Shown here: positions 34,341 to 41,598 of the stretch, one piece after another
How positions within the stretch are numbered: position 1 is the first letter of the stretch
How the letters are laid out: each line of letters begins with the position of its first letter
Origin: Geobacteraceae bacterium
GTDB taxonomy: Bacteria; Desulfobacterota; Desulfuromonadia; Geobacterales; DSM-12255
Assembly: GCA_013377075.1 (NCBI GenBank)
Contig: JACABD010000012.1
Coordinates: 33,839-75,436 of the forward strand
Direction: 5' to 3'
Length of the DNA: 41,598 nucleotides
Position numbers and translations under genes: made by a program
Notes under the pieces: model-generated
Database searches by the model: none
What the model saw: the letters and a program-made list of their open reading frames with translations, nothing else
Told to the model about the DNA's origin: nothing

Positions 34341-35339
34341 ATGAAAAACATCTCCATCATAATACCTGTTTACAACGCTGAACTGACGATAGAGTCCCTC
34401 TGCAACACCCTGATAGACAGCTACTCACAAAGATACGTGCTGGAAATAGTTCTTGTCAATGACAACAGCCAGGACAGCACCGATATAATCTGCAGAAGAC
34501 TTCAGGAAAAGTTCAGTCAGGTCATTACCTACATCAGACTAGCCCGAAATTTCGGCGAGCATAATGCCGTAATGGCCGGCCTACACAGTGCTCACGGTGA
34601 CTTCTGCGTAATCATGGATGATGATTTTCAAAACCCCCCTGAAGAGGTTGAAAACCTGATTTACGCAGCTGAACAAGGATACGATACTGTCTATGCCAGT
34701 TATTCCAGAAAAAATGACAATATTTTAAGAAACCTAGGAAGCTTTGTTAACGACAAGATGGCAAATTTCATCCTCCGCAAACCGGCAGATCTCTATCTTT
34801 CCAGCTTCAAGATAATGAACAGGTTCCTTGTTAACGAAGTCATCAAATATACCGGGCCGGACCCATATATCGACGCAATAATACTGAGAAGCACGTCAAA
34901 TATCGGCAGCATTGAGGTCAGGCATGATAAACGCAGACATGGACACTCCGGGTATACCCTCAAAAAACTGATCTCCCTCTGGGGCAATATGGTGCTTAGC
35001 TACTCCCTTATTCCACTCAGGGTTCTAGGTTTTGTAGGGATGATCATGACCTTAATCGGCATTTTTACCGCTGGTGCTGCAATGTTTGACCAGATAATGC
35101 CGAACAGAGTAGATCCGAGCGAAATTGAAACACTTACTGCCGTTACATCTTTATTCAGAGGGATTCAACTGCTCGCCATCAGCGTTGTTGGCGAATATGT
35201 CGGAAGGATCTACCTTGCCCTGAACAGCGACCCACAGTTTATTGTAAGAGAGAAACTCTCTGCTCAGCGTAAAGCAGAGATAAGATCAATCCATAAGGCA
35301 ACTGGTTACAGTCATGAGATCAGTAAAAACGTCATCTAA
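34341..35339 (+). CDS. Family 2 glycosyltransferase, polyprenyl-phosphate type (ArnC/DPM-like)
   Basis: The 332-residue protein has an N-terminal GT-A domain (ISIIIPVYNAE, LVNDNSQDSTD, LARNFGEHNAVMAGL and the metal motif DDDFQNPPEE) and two C-terminal membrane helices (about 230-255 and 268-292). This is the architecture of enzymes that load a sugar from a nucleotide donor onto undecaprenyl phosphate at the inner face of the membrane. The donor is probably the deoxysugar nucleotide made by the following genes. It is the first gene of the operon and overlaps the next by 26 bases. Confidence 0.9.
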   Translation: MKNISIIIPVYNAELTIESLCNTLIDSYSQRYVLEIVLVNDNSQDSTDIICRRLQEKFSQVITYIRLARNFGEHNAVMAGLHSAHGDFCVIMDDDFQNPPEEVENLIYAAEQGYDTVYASYSRKNDNILRNLGSFVNDKMANFILRKPADLYLSSFKIMNRFLVNEVIKYTGPDPYIDAIILRSTSNIGSIEVRHDKRRHGHSGYTLKKLISLWGNMVLSYSLIPLRVLGFVGMIMTLIGIFTAGAAMFDQIMPNRVDPSEIETLTAVTSLFRGIQLLAISVVGEYVGRIYLALNSDPQFIVREKLSAQRKAEIRSIHKATGYSHEISKNVI

Positions 35340-36783
35340 AATTTGCCCAATAAAAGCCCCTCTGAACCTACGCCTCTGTTGTCTTGGATCAGCTGACCAT
35401 AGAGACATATTCAGATCAGTGAATCTAAAGACTTCCCTGCACTCAGACCGACACCTCGAAAGGTGGGTTACGTCCAGACTTCTGACACGAAGTCTCAAGG
35501 TAGGGACGATCTCGCTAAATGAGACCAGAGGATGGTCTATTAACCAAGAAACCGGTGACATCGGCCATGACTCCGGCAGGTTTTTCTCAATAACCGGGGC
35601 TAAAGTACGGCACCGGTCAGAAACATTTGAGCTTGAGTGGGATCAGCCAATAATAGATCAGCCGGAAGTCGGCATACTTGGGATTATTGCCAAGAAAATC
35701 AATGGCGTTCTGCACTTCTGCCTTCAGGCAAAAGAAGAACCTGGAAACATCAACTCAGTACAATTATCTCCAACCCTTCAGGCCACCTACAGTAACTACA
35801 CCCGTGTCCATGGAGGAACACCTCCAAAATTCATAGAGTATTTTACAGATCCAGCCAGAGGACGCATTATATTTGCAAAACTACAGACCGAAGACGGCGG
35901 CAGATTCCTATACAAATCAAACCGAAATATGATTGTGCTGGTAGAAGAATCCGAACTTGAGTATCTTCCAAATGAGTTCATATGGGTAACTCTGAGGCAG
36001 GTTGGTAAACTGCTACAACGGGACAACCTTGTGCATGCCTGTACAAGAAGCATTATTGCTGCACTGGCACTTTCGACATCCTCTTTAGGTCAAAAAGCTG
36101 CCAATAGCAGAAAACATGATCACGGTACTTTTCATGACAGCTCCCTGGCCTCTATCTTCCAGTGGATTGACAACCGCAAAGCCACCAATCACTTCCAGGT
36201 CAGGCGAACAGCTTTAAACAGCCTTAAAGAGTGGGGAATGGATCGTGACGGTTCATTCTCACATGAACATGGTCGATTTTTCCGGGTAGTCGGCCTAAAT
36301 GTGGAGTCAAAAGGGCGTGAGGTTACTGCCTGGAACCAGCCAATCCTTGACAGCCCCGGAACCGGAGTAATCGGACTCCTCACAAAGATGGTAGATGGTG
36401 AGTGTTTTTTCCTGATGAATGCAAAAGCAGAGCTTGGGAACAGAGGAATCATCCAGATCGGCCCCACTGTGCAGTTTACGCCAGGTAACTATATCGGAAA
36501 TGAAAAACTTCAAAAGCCATTTCTCTTCGAAGAATTCTACAAACCGGAAAGATTTCCAACTATTCATCAGAGTCTTCAGAGTGAGGAAGGAGCAAGATTC
36601 TACAATGAATCACATATTCACAGAATCCTTCAGCTACCCCAGTCAGAAGAGCTTACAATTCCTGATGATTTTCACTGGGTCTCGCAGACAGACTTAAATC
36701 TCATGATAAATCTTGGTGAGATGGTAAGCTCCAGCGCAAGAAGCATTATCTCGCTTATGATCTCAAACGAGTGCAGTGAATGA
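35314..36783 (+). CDS. NDP-hexose 2,3-dehydratase (EvaA/TylCVI/SpnO family)
   Basis: The 489-residue protein is built of two homologous halves (about 50-255 and 275-485), as in this family. The first half has GDIGHDSGRFFSI, WDQPIIDQPEVGILGI, QAKEEPGN, QLSPTLQATYSNY and RVHGG; the second repeats it as HEHGRFFRV, WNQPILDSPGTGVIGL and NAKAELGN. It removes the 2-hydroxyl of an NDP-4-keto-6-deoxyhexose, giving an unstable 3,4-diketo-2,6-dideoxy intermediate. The family is best known from macrolide and glycopeptide antibiotic sugars. The first 40 residues have no counterpart I recognise. It overlaps its neighbours at both ends. Confidence 0.9.
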   Translation: MRSVKTSSKICPIKAPLNLRLCCLGSADHRDIFRSVNLKTSLHSDRHLERWVTSRLLTRSLKVGTISLNETRGWSINQETGDIGHDSGRFFSITGAKVRHRSETFELEWDQPIIDQPEVGILGIIAKKINGVLHFCLQAKEEPGNINSVQLSPTLQATYSNYTRVHGGTPPKFIEYFTDPARGRIIFAKLQTEDGGRFLYKSNRNMIVLVEESELEYLPNEFIWVTLRQVGKLLQRDNLVHACTRSIIAALALSTSSLGQKAANSRKHDHGTFHDSSLASIFQWIDNRKATNHFQVRRTALNSLKEWGMDRDGSFSHEHGRFFRVVGLNVESKGREVTAWNQPILDSPGTGVIGLLTKMVDGECFFLMNAKAELGNRGIIQIGPTVQFTPGNYIGNEKLQKPFLFEEFYKPERFPTIHQSLQSEEGARFYNESHIHRILQLPQSEELTIPDDFHWVSQTDLNLMINLGEMVSSSARSIISLMISNECSE

Positions 36784-38432
36784 ACATGCTCAAGGAGCAG
36801 GTCAGTTTAAAGCTGCACCAGCAACATACCAGCCAGACCAAAGAAATATCTCCAAAACAGGATATTCTAATCATTGTTATCCTCCTTGCAGTAGCACTCT
36901 GCATCCGCCTCTACTCCCTTAAGTTTTTCCATGTGATCTCAACCGACGGCACAAGTTATGCTCTTACGGCCAGAGCATTCGCACAAGGAGATCTGCATGG
37001 TATCGGCACATATGGATTTTACCCTGTACTAATTGCAGCAGCCAATTTTTTCATAAACGACCTTGAAACCTCAGGCAGGATAATATCTGTTATTTTCGGA
37101 ACTTTTATTGTCCTTCCTCTCTATCTGCTTGGGAAATCCATCTTTTCAAGAAATGTTGCCATTGCGGCATCATTGGTTTCCACAGTATGGCCACCTTTTG
37201 TGTCTTCATCATGTGAGGTCATTACTCAAGCAACCCATACAACTCTACAGCTCGCCTCTATCTGCCTTATCTGGTACACGTTCCGAAAACCATCTGCAAT
37301 AAAAGGCATATGTGCAGGGATCTTAATCGGGCTCACCTACCTCACAAGGCCGGAAAGCATTCTCCTTGTACTGGCAATGCCTTTAGCTCTGGCCGTTCTT
37401 GAGCCTGAAAAGCTCGTAGAGAGGAAACGCTCTATCACCTTCTACATTTTCGGCTTTACTATCCCTTTTCTGGCAAACATGATTCTTGTGCATCACATGA
37501 CCGGCGAATGGCAACTCTCTGCAAAGACTGACAGCGCCCTGAACGATGCCCTGAGCTACTACCTTAATCTTCCGGATTTAAATTATGTCCCGGGATATGA
37601 ACCCAAAAGCTATGTTGAAATACTTAAAGAGCATCCTGGATTCATCTGGCACAACCTTGCTAAGAACCTGAAAATGCTCTGGAAGAGTCTGCTCCCGCCA
37701 ACTATATGGGTCATGTTTGCCGTCGGGTTTCTCAGTGGAGGATTCAAGCGTGAAAGTAATATAAAAAGGCTTTTTCTTTTCGCTACCATTACACCGGTAG
37801 TGGTTCTTGTTATTTTTTACTACATTGACAGCGGCTATATTCAGGCATATCAACCCTTCATTTTCCTTTTTGCAGCCTATGGTTTAACGACTACAGGCGA
37901 CAAAATAAAAGTTTTTATTTCTGGCAGTCTCAAGATGTCAACCATCCTCCAACGAACGCCACTACTTCTACCAGTTGCCATCATCTATGCAGCAATTCTT
38001 TTAGCGCCTCAGATAAGAAAGAACACTACAGATGCAGAGTACTGGCCATATCAAGATGACGGAAGGCGATCGGAAAAACATATAGGCAAACTCCTCAAAG
38101 CAAAGCTTCCACCTGGAAAGATAATGACAAGGTGGGCAAGGATCGCTTTTTATGCTGAAAGAGAGTGGGTAAATGTCCCGGTAGCATACTTTGATGAAAT
38201 AATTAAAACAGCCCGTGAAAACAAAGTCAGATTCCTGATTGCAGATGGACTACTCTATGAAAACCGCCCCGGCTTTGGGCTTGAAATTTTCAAGTACTTT
38301 ATGGACAGGAATATCCCATCAGGGCTGCATATAAATACAGATCCATCACTCAGGATAAAAGGGCTAAAACCAGTTCTCATCTACAAAAGCCCAAGAAGCA
38401 TCGGCGTGATCGTCTATGAAATCCCATATTGA
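36780..38432 (+). CDS. Membrane GT-C glycosyltransferase (PMT/ArnT-like)
   Basis: The 550-residue protein has about ten or more membrane helices. After the first helix comes FHVISTDGTSYALTARAFAQGD, where GT39/GT83 enzymes keep their catalytic acidic residue; the corresponding Asp is followed by Gly here. A periplasmic C-terminal part (about 420-550) follows the last helix. Such enzymes move a sugar from polyprenyl phosphate to an acceptor on the periplasmic side. The acceptor may be lipid A, core sugar or protein; sequence does not say. It starts in an ATGA overlap with the dehydratase gene, and its end overlaps the oxidoreductase gene. Confidence 0.82.
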   Translation: MNMLKEQVSLKLHQQHTSQTKEISPKQDILIIVILLAVALCIRLYSLKFFHVISTDGTSYALTARAFAQGDLHGIGTYGFYPVLIAAANFFINDLETSGRIISVIFGTFIVLPLYLLGKSIFSRNVAIAASLVSTVWPPFVSSSCEVITQATHTTLQLASICLIWYTFRKPSAIKGICAGILIGLTYLTRPESILLVLAMPLALAVLEPEKLVERKRSITFYIFGFTIPFLANMILVHHMTGEWQLSAKTDSALNDALSYYLNLPDLNYVPGYEPKSYVEILKEHPGFIWHNLAKNLKMLWKSLLPPTIWVMFAVGFLSGGFKRESNIKRLFLFATITPVVVLVIFYYIDSGYIQAYQPFIFLFAAYGLTTTGDKIKVFISGSLKMSTILQRTPLLLPVAIIYAAILLAPQIRKNTTDAEYWPYQDDGRRSEKHIGKLLKAKLPPGKIMTRWARIAFYAEREWVNVPVAYFDEIIKTARENKVRFLIADGLLYENRPGFGLEIFKYFMDRNIPSGLHINTDPSLRIKGLKPVLIYKSPRSIGVIVYEIPY

Positions 38433-39402
38433 CCCATCTTCTGTCAGAATAGGTCTGCTTGGCTATTCCGACATAGCCACAAGGAAGTTTATTCCCGCGA
38501 TTCAAAAATGTAAAAACTCCTGTCTTAAGGCAATCTCCACCCGAAACCCCGAAATAACCCGCAGCAAGTCACCTGAAACACCAGTACTGTCCCACGAAGA
38601 GCTTCTCGCCTCGCCTCTCATCGATCTTGTTTATCTCTCTCTGCCGAATCATCTGCATGAAGAGTGGGCAATAAAAGCTCTTGAAGCTGGAAAACATCTT
38701 ATCTGCGAAAAACCACTCTCCACGTCTCTGGCCTCCTCCCTGAAAATACTGGATGCGGCCAAAAGCAACAAACGGCTGATATATGAAAACCAGATGTTCC
38801 TCTTCCACCCACAGCACGCACTTGTAAAGGCAATGATAAATTCAGGTAAAATAGGCAGAGTCAGGGAACTTCGTAGCGTCTTCGGCTTCCCGATGCCTGC
38901 TGAAGGCAATTTCAGACTCGATCCAGATCAGGGGGGAGGATCCTTTCACGACTTGGCGCGCTATCCGCTCGGAATTGCAGTTTACCTTCTGAACTCCATT
39001 CAAGAGGAATTTCATGGCTGCTCAACGTGTAAAAGTGGCATTAATACGTCGGTCAACGGCGTTACGGTCACAGCTAACAGTGAGCTTTTCTCCTTCTCCA
39101 TCAGCTTCGGACAACAGTACGAAGCTTTCTATGAAATAGTCGGTGAAACCGGTAAAATACGAGTTGAACGGGCTTACACCACGCCTGCCGAACGTGAGAA
39201 CCGGATATTTTTAACAGTTGGCAGCAAAACCAGTGAAACAGTCGTCCCGGCCGTAGACCATTTTCAACTGATGATAGAAGAGATTTCAAATATCATTCTA
39301 ACTGACAGCGATTTCACCCACCTGAACAGACAGGCTGAAATCATTGCAAGGCTTGCGGATCAGATGGAGAAAGGGTGCATGGAGAATAGATATGAATTAT
39401 GA
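38416..39402 (+). CDS. Gfo/Idh/MocA oxidoreductase, probable NDP-sugar 3-ketoreductase
   Basis: The 328-residue protein has an N-terminal Rossmann fold (GLLGYSDIATRKFIPAI), the conserved Lys99 in HLICEKPLS and DLARYPLGIAVYLL in the C-terminal domain. The start resembles that of antibiotic-sugar 3-ketoreductases (SpnN, KijD10), which reduce the product of the 2,3-dehydratase. That dehydratase is two genes upstream, so this activity is likely. Other sugar dehydrogenase functions in the family cannot be excluded. It overlaps the gene on either side by 11-17 bases. Confidence 0.85.
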   Translation: MKSHIDPSSVRIGLLGYSDIATRKFIPAIQKCKNSCLKAISTRNPEITRSKSPETPVLSHEELLASPLIDLVYLSLPNHLHEEWAIKALEAGKHLICEKPLSTSLASSLKILDAAKSNKRLIYENQMFLFHPQHALVKAMINSGKIGRVRELRSVFGFPMPAEGNFRLDPDQGGGSFHDLARYPLGIAVYLLNSIQEEFHGCSTCKSGINTSVNGVTVTANSELFSFSISFGQQYEAFYEIVGETGKIRVERAYTTPAERENRIFLTVGSKTSETVVPAVDHFQLMIEEISNIILTDSDFTHLNRQAEIIARLADQMEKGCMENRYEL

Positions 39403-40519
39403 CGAACCGGTAAAATACTGGGACTACCTCCCTGCATATTTCCGCAACCGGCAGGAAATTCTGAAAATAACTGACGAGGTATTCTCTTCAGGCAGGCTCA
39501 TCCTCGGCAGCCGGGTAGATTCGTTTGAGAAAAACTTTGCGAAGTTCTGTGGCACAGCGTTTGGCATCGGGGTAAACTCCTGCACTGACGCGCTTTTCCT
39601 TGCACTAAAGGCACTTGGCATCAAAGAGGGGGATGAAGTCATTACCGTTTCCAACACGGCTGTGCCAACCGTTGCAGCAATAAGGGCTGCCGGGGCTACA
39701 CCGGTTTTTGTCGATGTAGAACCGGATACATATCTGATGAATACTTCCCTTCTTGAAAGGCTTGTCTCTATCAGAACCCGCTGCATCATCCCTGTGCACC
39801 TCTGCGGACAGGCTGTTTCCATGGGACCTCTTCTGGATATTGCCGCAAAACATGGGTTATCTGTCATAGAGGACTGTGCCCAGGCAGCCGGGGCCAGCTA
39901 CAAGGGAACGCGGGTTGGCAGCTTCGGACAGATTGGCGCTTTTTCCTTCTACCCGACCAAGATTCTCGGTGCATTCGGCGATGCCGGAATGCTGACCACA
40001 TCTTCCGAACAGATTGCCGGACACCTGCGGTGCCTCAGATTCTACGGCATGAAGGGGGAATATTACTCTGAAGAAGAGGGGTATAATTCCAGACTTGACG
40101 AACTTCAGGCAGCCATTCTCGACTTCATGTTGATCGGACTTGAGAAAGAGGTCAGACAGCGACAGATTATTGCTGACAGATACAGTAAAGGGCTTGGAGG
40201 GGTTGGCGACATCTTGCTTCCGGTGACTCAACCAGAAAGGGATCACCGCTATTATCTCTACACAATAAGAACCGGCAGAAGAGATGAACTCAAGAAGTTT
40301 CTCTCCGGTTTCGGCATCGAGGCACGAATCAACTACCCTTACCCGATTCACCTTATGCGAGGTTACGCGATTCTAGGGTACAAAGAGGGCGATCTCCCTG
40401 TAACGGAGAGGCTTGCCGAAGAAATCCTTTCGCTCCCCATGTACGGGGATCTGCCGATGAAACATGTCGACAGGGTTATTAATGCAGTAAAGTGCTTCTT
40501 TGCAGGAGTCGCCTCCTGA
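39392..40519 (+). CDS. DegT/DnrJ/EryC1 PLP-dependent sugar aminotransferase
   Basis: The 375-residue enzyme has the fold-type I features of sugar aminotransferases: GVNSCTDALFLALKALG, VSNTAVPTVAAI, PVHLCGQ, EDCAQAAGA (Asp161) and the PLP Lys190 in SFYPTKILGAFGDAGML. The last motif resembles 3-aminotransferases such as DesV and QdtB/FdtB, though a C-4 enzyme like SpnR is possible. It would put an amino group on the keto sugar. The frame opens at 39344, but the ATG at 39392 with GGAGAA upstream begins the conserved part and overlaps the previous stop by 11 bases. Confidence 0.88.
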   Translation: MNYDEPVKYWDYLPAYFRNRQEILKITDEVFSSGRLILGSRVDSFEKNFAKFCGTAFGIGVNSCTDALFLALKALGIKEGDEVITVSNTAVPTVAAIRAAGATPVFVDVEPDTYLMNTSLLERLVSIRTRCIIPVHLCGQAVSMGPLLDIAAKHGLSVIEDCAQAAGASYKGTRVGSFGQIGAFSFYPTKILGAFGDAGMLTTSSEQIAGHLRCLRFYGMKGEYYSEEEGYNSRLDELQAAILDFMLIGLEKEVRQRQIIADRYSKGLGGVGDILLPVTQPERDHRYYLYTIRTGRRDELKKFLSGFGIEARINYPYPIHLMRGYAILGYKEGDLPVTERLAEEILSLPMYGDLPMKHVDRVINAVKCFFAGVAS

Positions 40520-41274
40520 ACCCCGGTGAGTACAGACAGATGTATGATGTGGAGGAGACCCACTGGTGGTATGTATCACTGCATGAGCTGATCATCCCGG
40601 TTGTGAGAAGTATGAAGGAAGCAACCGGAGATCTTCGCATACTTGATGCGGGGTGTGGAACAGGAAGGCTCTGCGTATTACTGGATGAATTTGGAGCTGT
40701 TTCAGGCTGTGACATTTCAAACGAGGCCCTTGAACTCTGCCGTAAAAGGGGGCTGAGGTCGATTTTTCAGGCTGACCTGAACAGTGTCTCCTTTCGATCT
40801 TCACACTATGACGTCATCACCTCCATAGATACTCTCTATCATCTCGGCATAGATGACGAACTTGCTGTGCTCAGGAAGTTTCATGCTGCCCTCAAGCCTG
40901 GAGGGTCTCTGATCATCAACCTCGTTGCCCATGAGTTTCTTCGCAGTACCCATGACATTGCCGTCCATACCCGCAAACGCTACACCCGCAAAGAGGTGGA
41001 GACCCTTCTTGAAAGCAGCGGCTTCAAAGTCAGTATCTCCAGCTACAGACTCGGTTTTCTCTTTCTCCCCATAGCCGCATTAAGATTAATGAAAAAACTG
41101 CTTGATTTTAACAGCAACCCACAGCTTGTAAAATCAGATGTCACTTCGCCAAACAGAGCTCTGAACCGGCTTCTGCTCTGGGCTGCCAGACAGGAAAACC
41201 GGTTTGTTCTTAAATCAGCTGTTCCACTCGGGACTTCAGTTTTTGTTGTCGCACAAAAGCCGCTTGCCGGATAA
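40516..41274 (+). CDS. Class I SAM-dependent methyltransferase
   Basis: The product, about 252 residues from the proposed start, has motif I LDAGCGTGRL, then GCDISNEALELC and DVITSIDTLYHLG, and a hydrophobic segment near the end (LGFLFLPIAALRLM). The start EYRQMYDVEETHWWY resembles many envelope-sugar and polysaccharide methyltransferases. As the last gene of the operon it may N- or O-methylate the sugar; a metK gene lies nearby but is unrelated in transcription. The start is uncertain: CTG at 40516 overlaps the previous TGA and has AGGAG seven bases upstream; GTG 40492 and ATG 40540 are alternatives. Confidence 0.82.
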   Translation: MNPGEYRQMYDVEETHWWYVSLHELIIPVVRSMKEATGDLRILDAGCGTGRLCVLLDEFGAVSGCDISNEALELCRKRGLRSIFQADLNSVSFRSSHYDVITSIDTLYHLGIDDELAVLRKFHAALKPGGSLIINLVAHEFLRSTHDIAVHTRKRYTRKEVETLLESSGFKVSISSYRLGFLFLPIAALRLMKKLLDFNSNPQLVKSDVTSPNRALNRLLLWAARQENRFVLKSAVPLGTSVFVVAQKPLAG

Positions 41275-41364
41275 CCAGTTGGAGGTATTCAGAAAAAGTG
41301 ACTTGCCCGTAATTCGTCCTTTGAAGATTATCAACAGTCAGAACAACAATTCATTAGTGTAACA

Positions 41365-41389
41365 GTGGCAACCAGCATAATGTTGCCAC
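41365..41389. terminator. Hairpin between two convergent genes
   Basis: GTGGCAAC and GTTGCCAC form a perfect eight-pair stem with a nine-base loop, between the methyltransferase stop and the stop of the convergent partial gene. There is no T run after it, so it is an atypical terminator at best. Nothing else is seen in the 133-base gap. Confidence 0.4.
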
Positions 41390-41407
41390 CGTATCCGTAT
41401 CTCTAAC

Positions 41408-41598
41408 TCACTTCCTCATATCATGGGGGACAATCACCGTAGCTGATTTAGTAGTTTTATTACCGGCCAGATCGGTTGCCACCGCCGTAATGGTATAGAT
41501 TCTGCCGTCCATGTCATTGCCGTCACGCCAGGCCTCCAGCATTACCGTATCGCCGAATTTCAGCCCCTGCATGTTGTACTTGCCATATTCATCGGCTA
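41408..41598 (-). CDS. C-terminal end of a secreted Ig-like-repeat protein (5' part outside window)
   Basis: The last 62 codons of a minus-strand gene run stop-free to the window edge and end with TGA at 41408-41410. The translated end contains GRIYTITAVATDLAGNKTTK and closes with SATVIVPHDMRK. This pattern, a beta-strand followed by ATDxAGN and TVxVPHD, is typical of the last Ig-like or HYR-type repeat of large surface or secreted proteins. The function of the whole protein cannot be judged. It converges on the sugar operon, so that operon ends at 41274. Confidence 0.75.
   Translation of the reverse strand, partial: ADEYGKYNMQGLKFGDTVMLEAWRDGNDMDGRIYTITAVATDLAGNKTTKSATVIVPHDMRK

Noticed and set aside
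39552-39567. TGGCAC-N5-TTGGC resembling a sigma-54 promoter
   Set aside because: It lies inside the aminotransferase coding region, the -12 part is imperfect, and no gene starts downstream.

Overview
The window reads as chromosomal DNA of a Desulfuromonadales/Geobacter-like bacterium. The evidence is family-level: multiheme and monoheme c-type cytochromes, a Rieske/cytochrome b complex joined to a haem-copper oxidase, and an LPS-export/sigma-54/regulatory-PTS gene order (kdsB-pyrG-kdsA-kdsD-kdsC-lptCAB-rpoN-hpf-hprK-rapZ-EIIA-ptsH-ptsI) that I recall from Geobacter. A 5'-truncated sigma-54 activator and a conserved small Cys protein fit this. No rRNA, tRNA, CRISPR array, insertion sequence or prophage was seen.

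Layout. 1-4421: end of a sigma-54 activator, an L,D-transpeptidase, aroF-type DAHP synthase with a small Cys-rich protein (minus strand), a GGQ peptidyl-tRNA hydrolase-like protein and an Rrf2 regulator. 4500-6905: cydAB, preceded by a perfect dyad that touches the ribosome binding site. 6990-15006, minus strand: a monoheme cytochrome c, then, transcribed toward it, a nine-gene respiratory block (Rieske, cytochrome b, pentaheme cytochrome, SCO, oxidase subunits I, III, IV and II-cytochrome c, haem O synthase). The block is visibly more GC-rich than its surroundings and is bracketed by two near-identical terminator palindromes. 15276-16367: a nitronate monooxygenase-like flavoprotein. 16582-29621, plus strand: the Kdo/LPS-transport/RpoN/PTS cluster. 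29675-31024: an OmpA-family porin-like protein (minus). 31246-32415: metK. 32471-34110: an OmpR-type two-component system (minus). 34341-41274, plus strand: a six-gene overlapping operon for an unusual deoxysugar. 41408-41598: the 3' end of a secreted Ig-like-domain protein (minus).

How the parts work together. cydAB and the Rieske/b-caa3 block give two alternative oxygen-reducing routes, which suits an anaerobe coping with oxygen. The kds and lpt genes make Kdo and export LPS. The 34341-41274 operon combines a polyprenyl-phosphate glycosyltransferase and a membrane GT-C transferase (ArnC/ArnT logic) with an NDP-hexose 2,3-dehydratase, a Gfo/Idh ketoreductase, a DegT-type aminotransferase and a methyltransferase. 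That chemistry is best known from antibiotic sugars. I infer a cell-envelope glycan modification system decorating the surface with a 2,6-dideoxy(amino, possibly methylated) sugar, divergent from a two-component system and with a Pho-box-like sequence between them. It is the best candidate for an undescribed system here.
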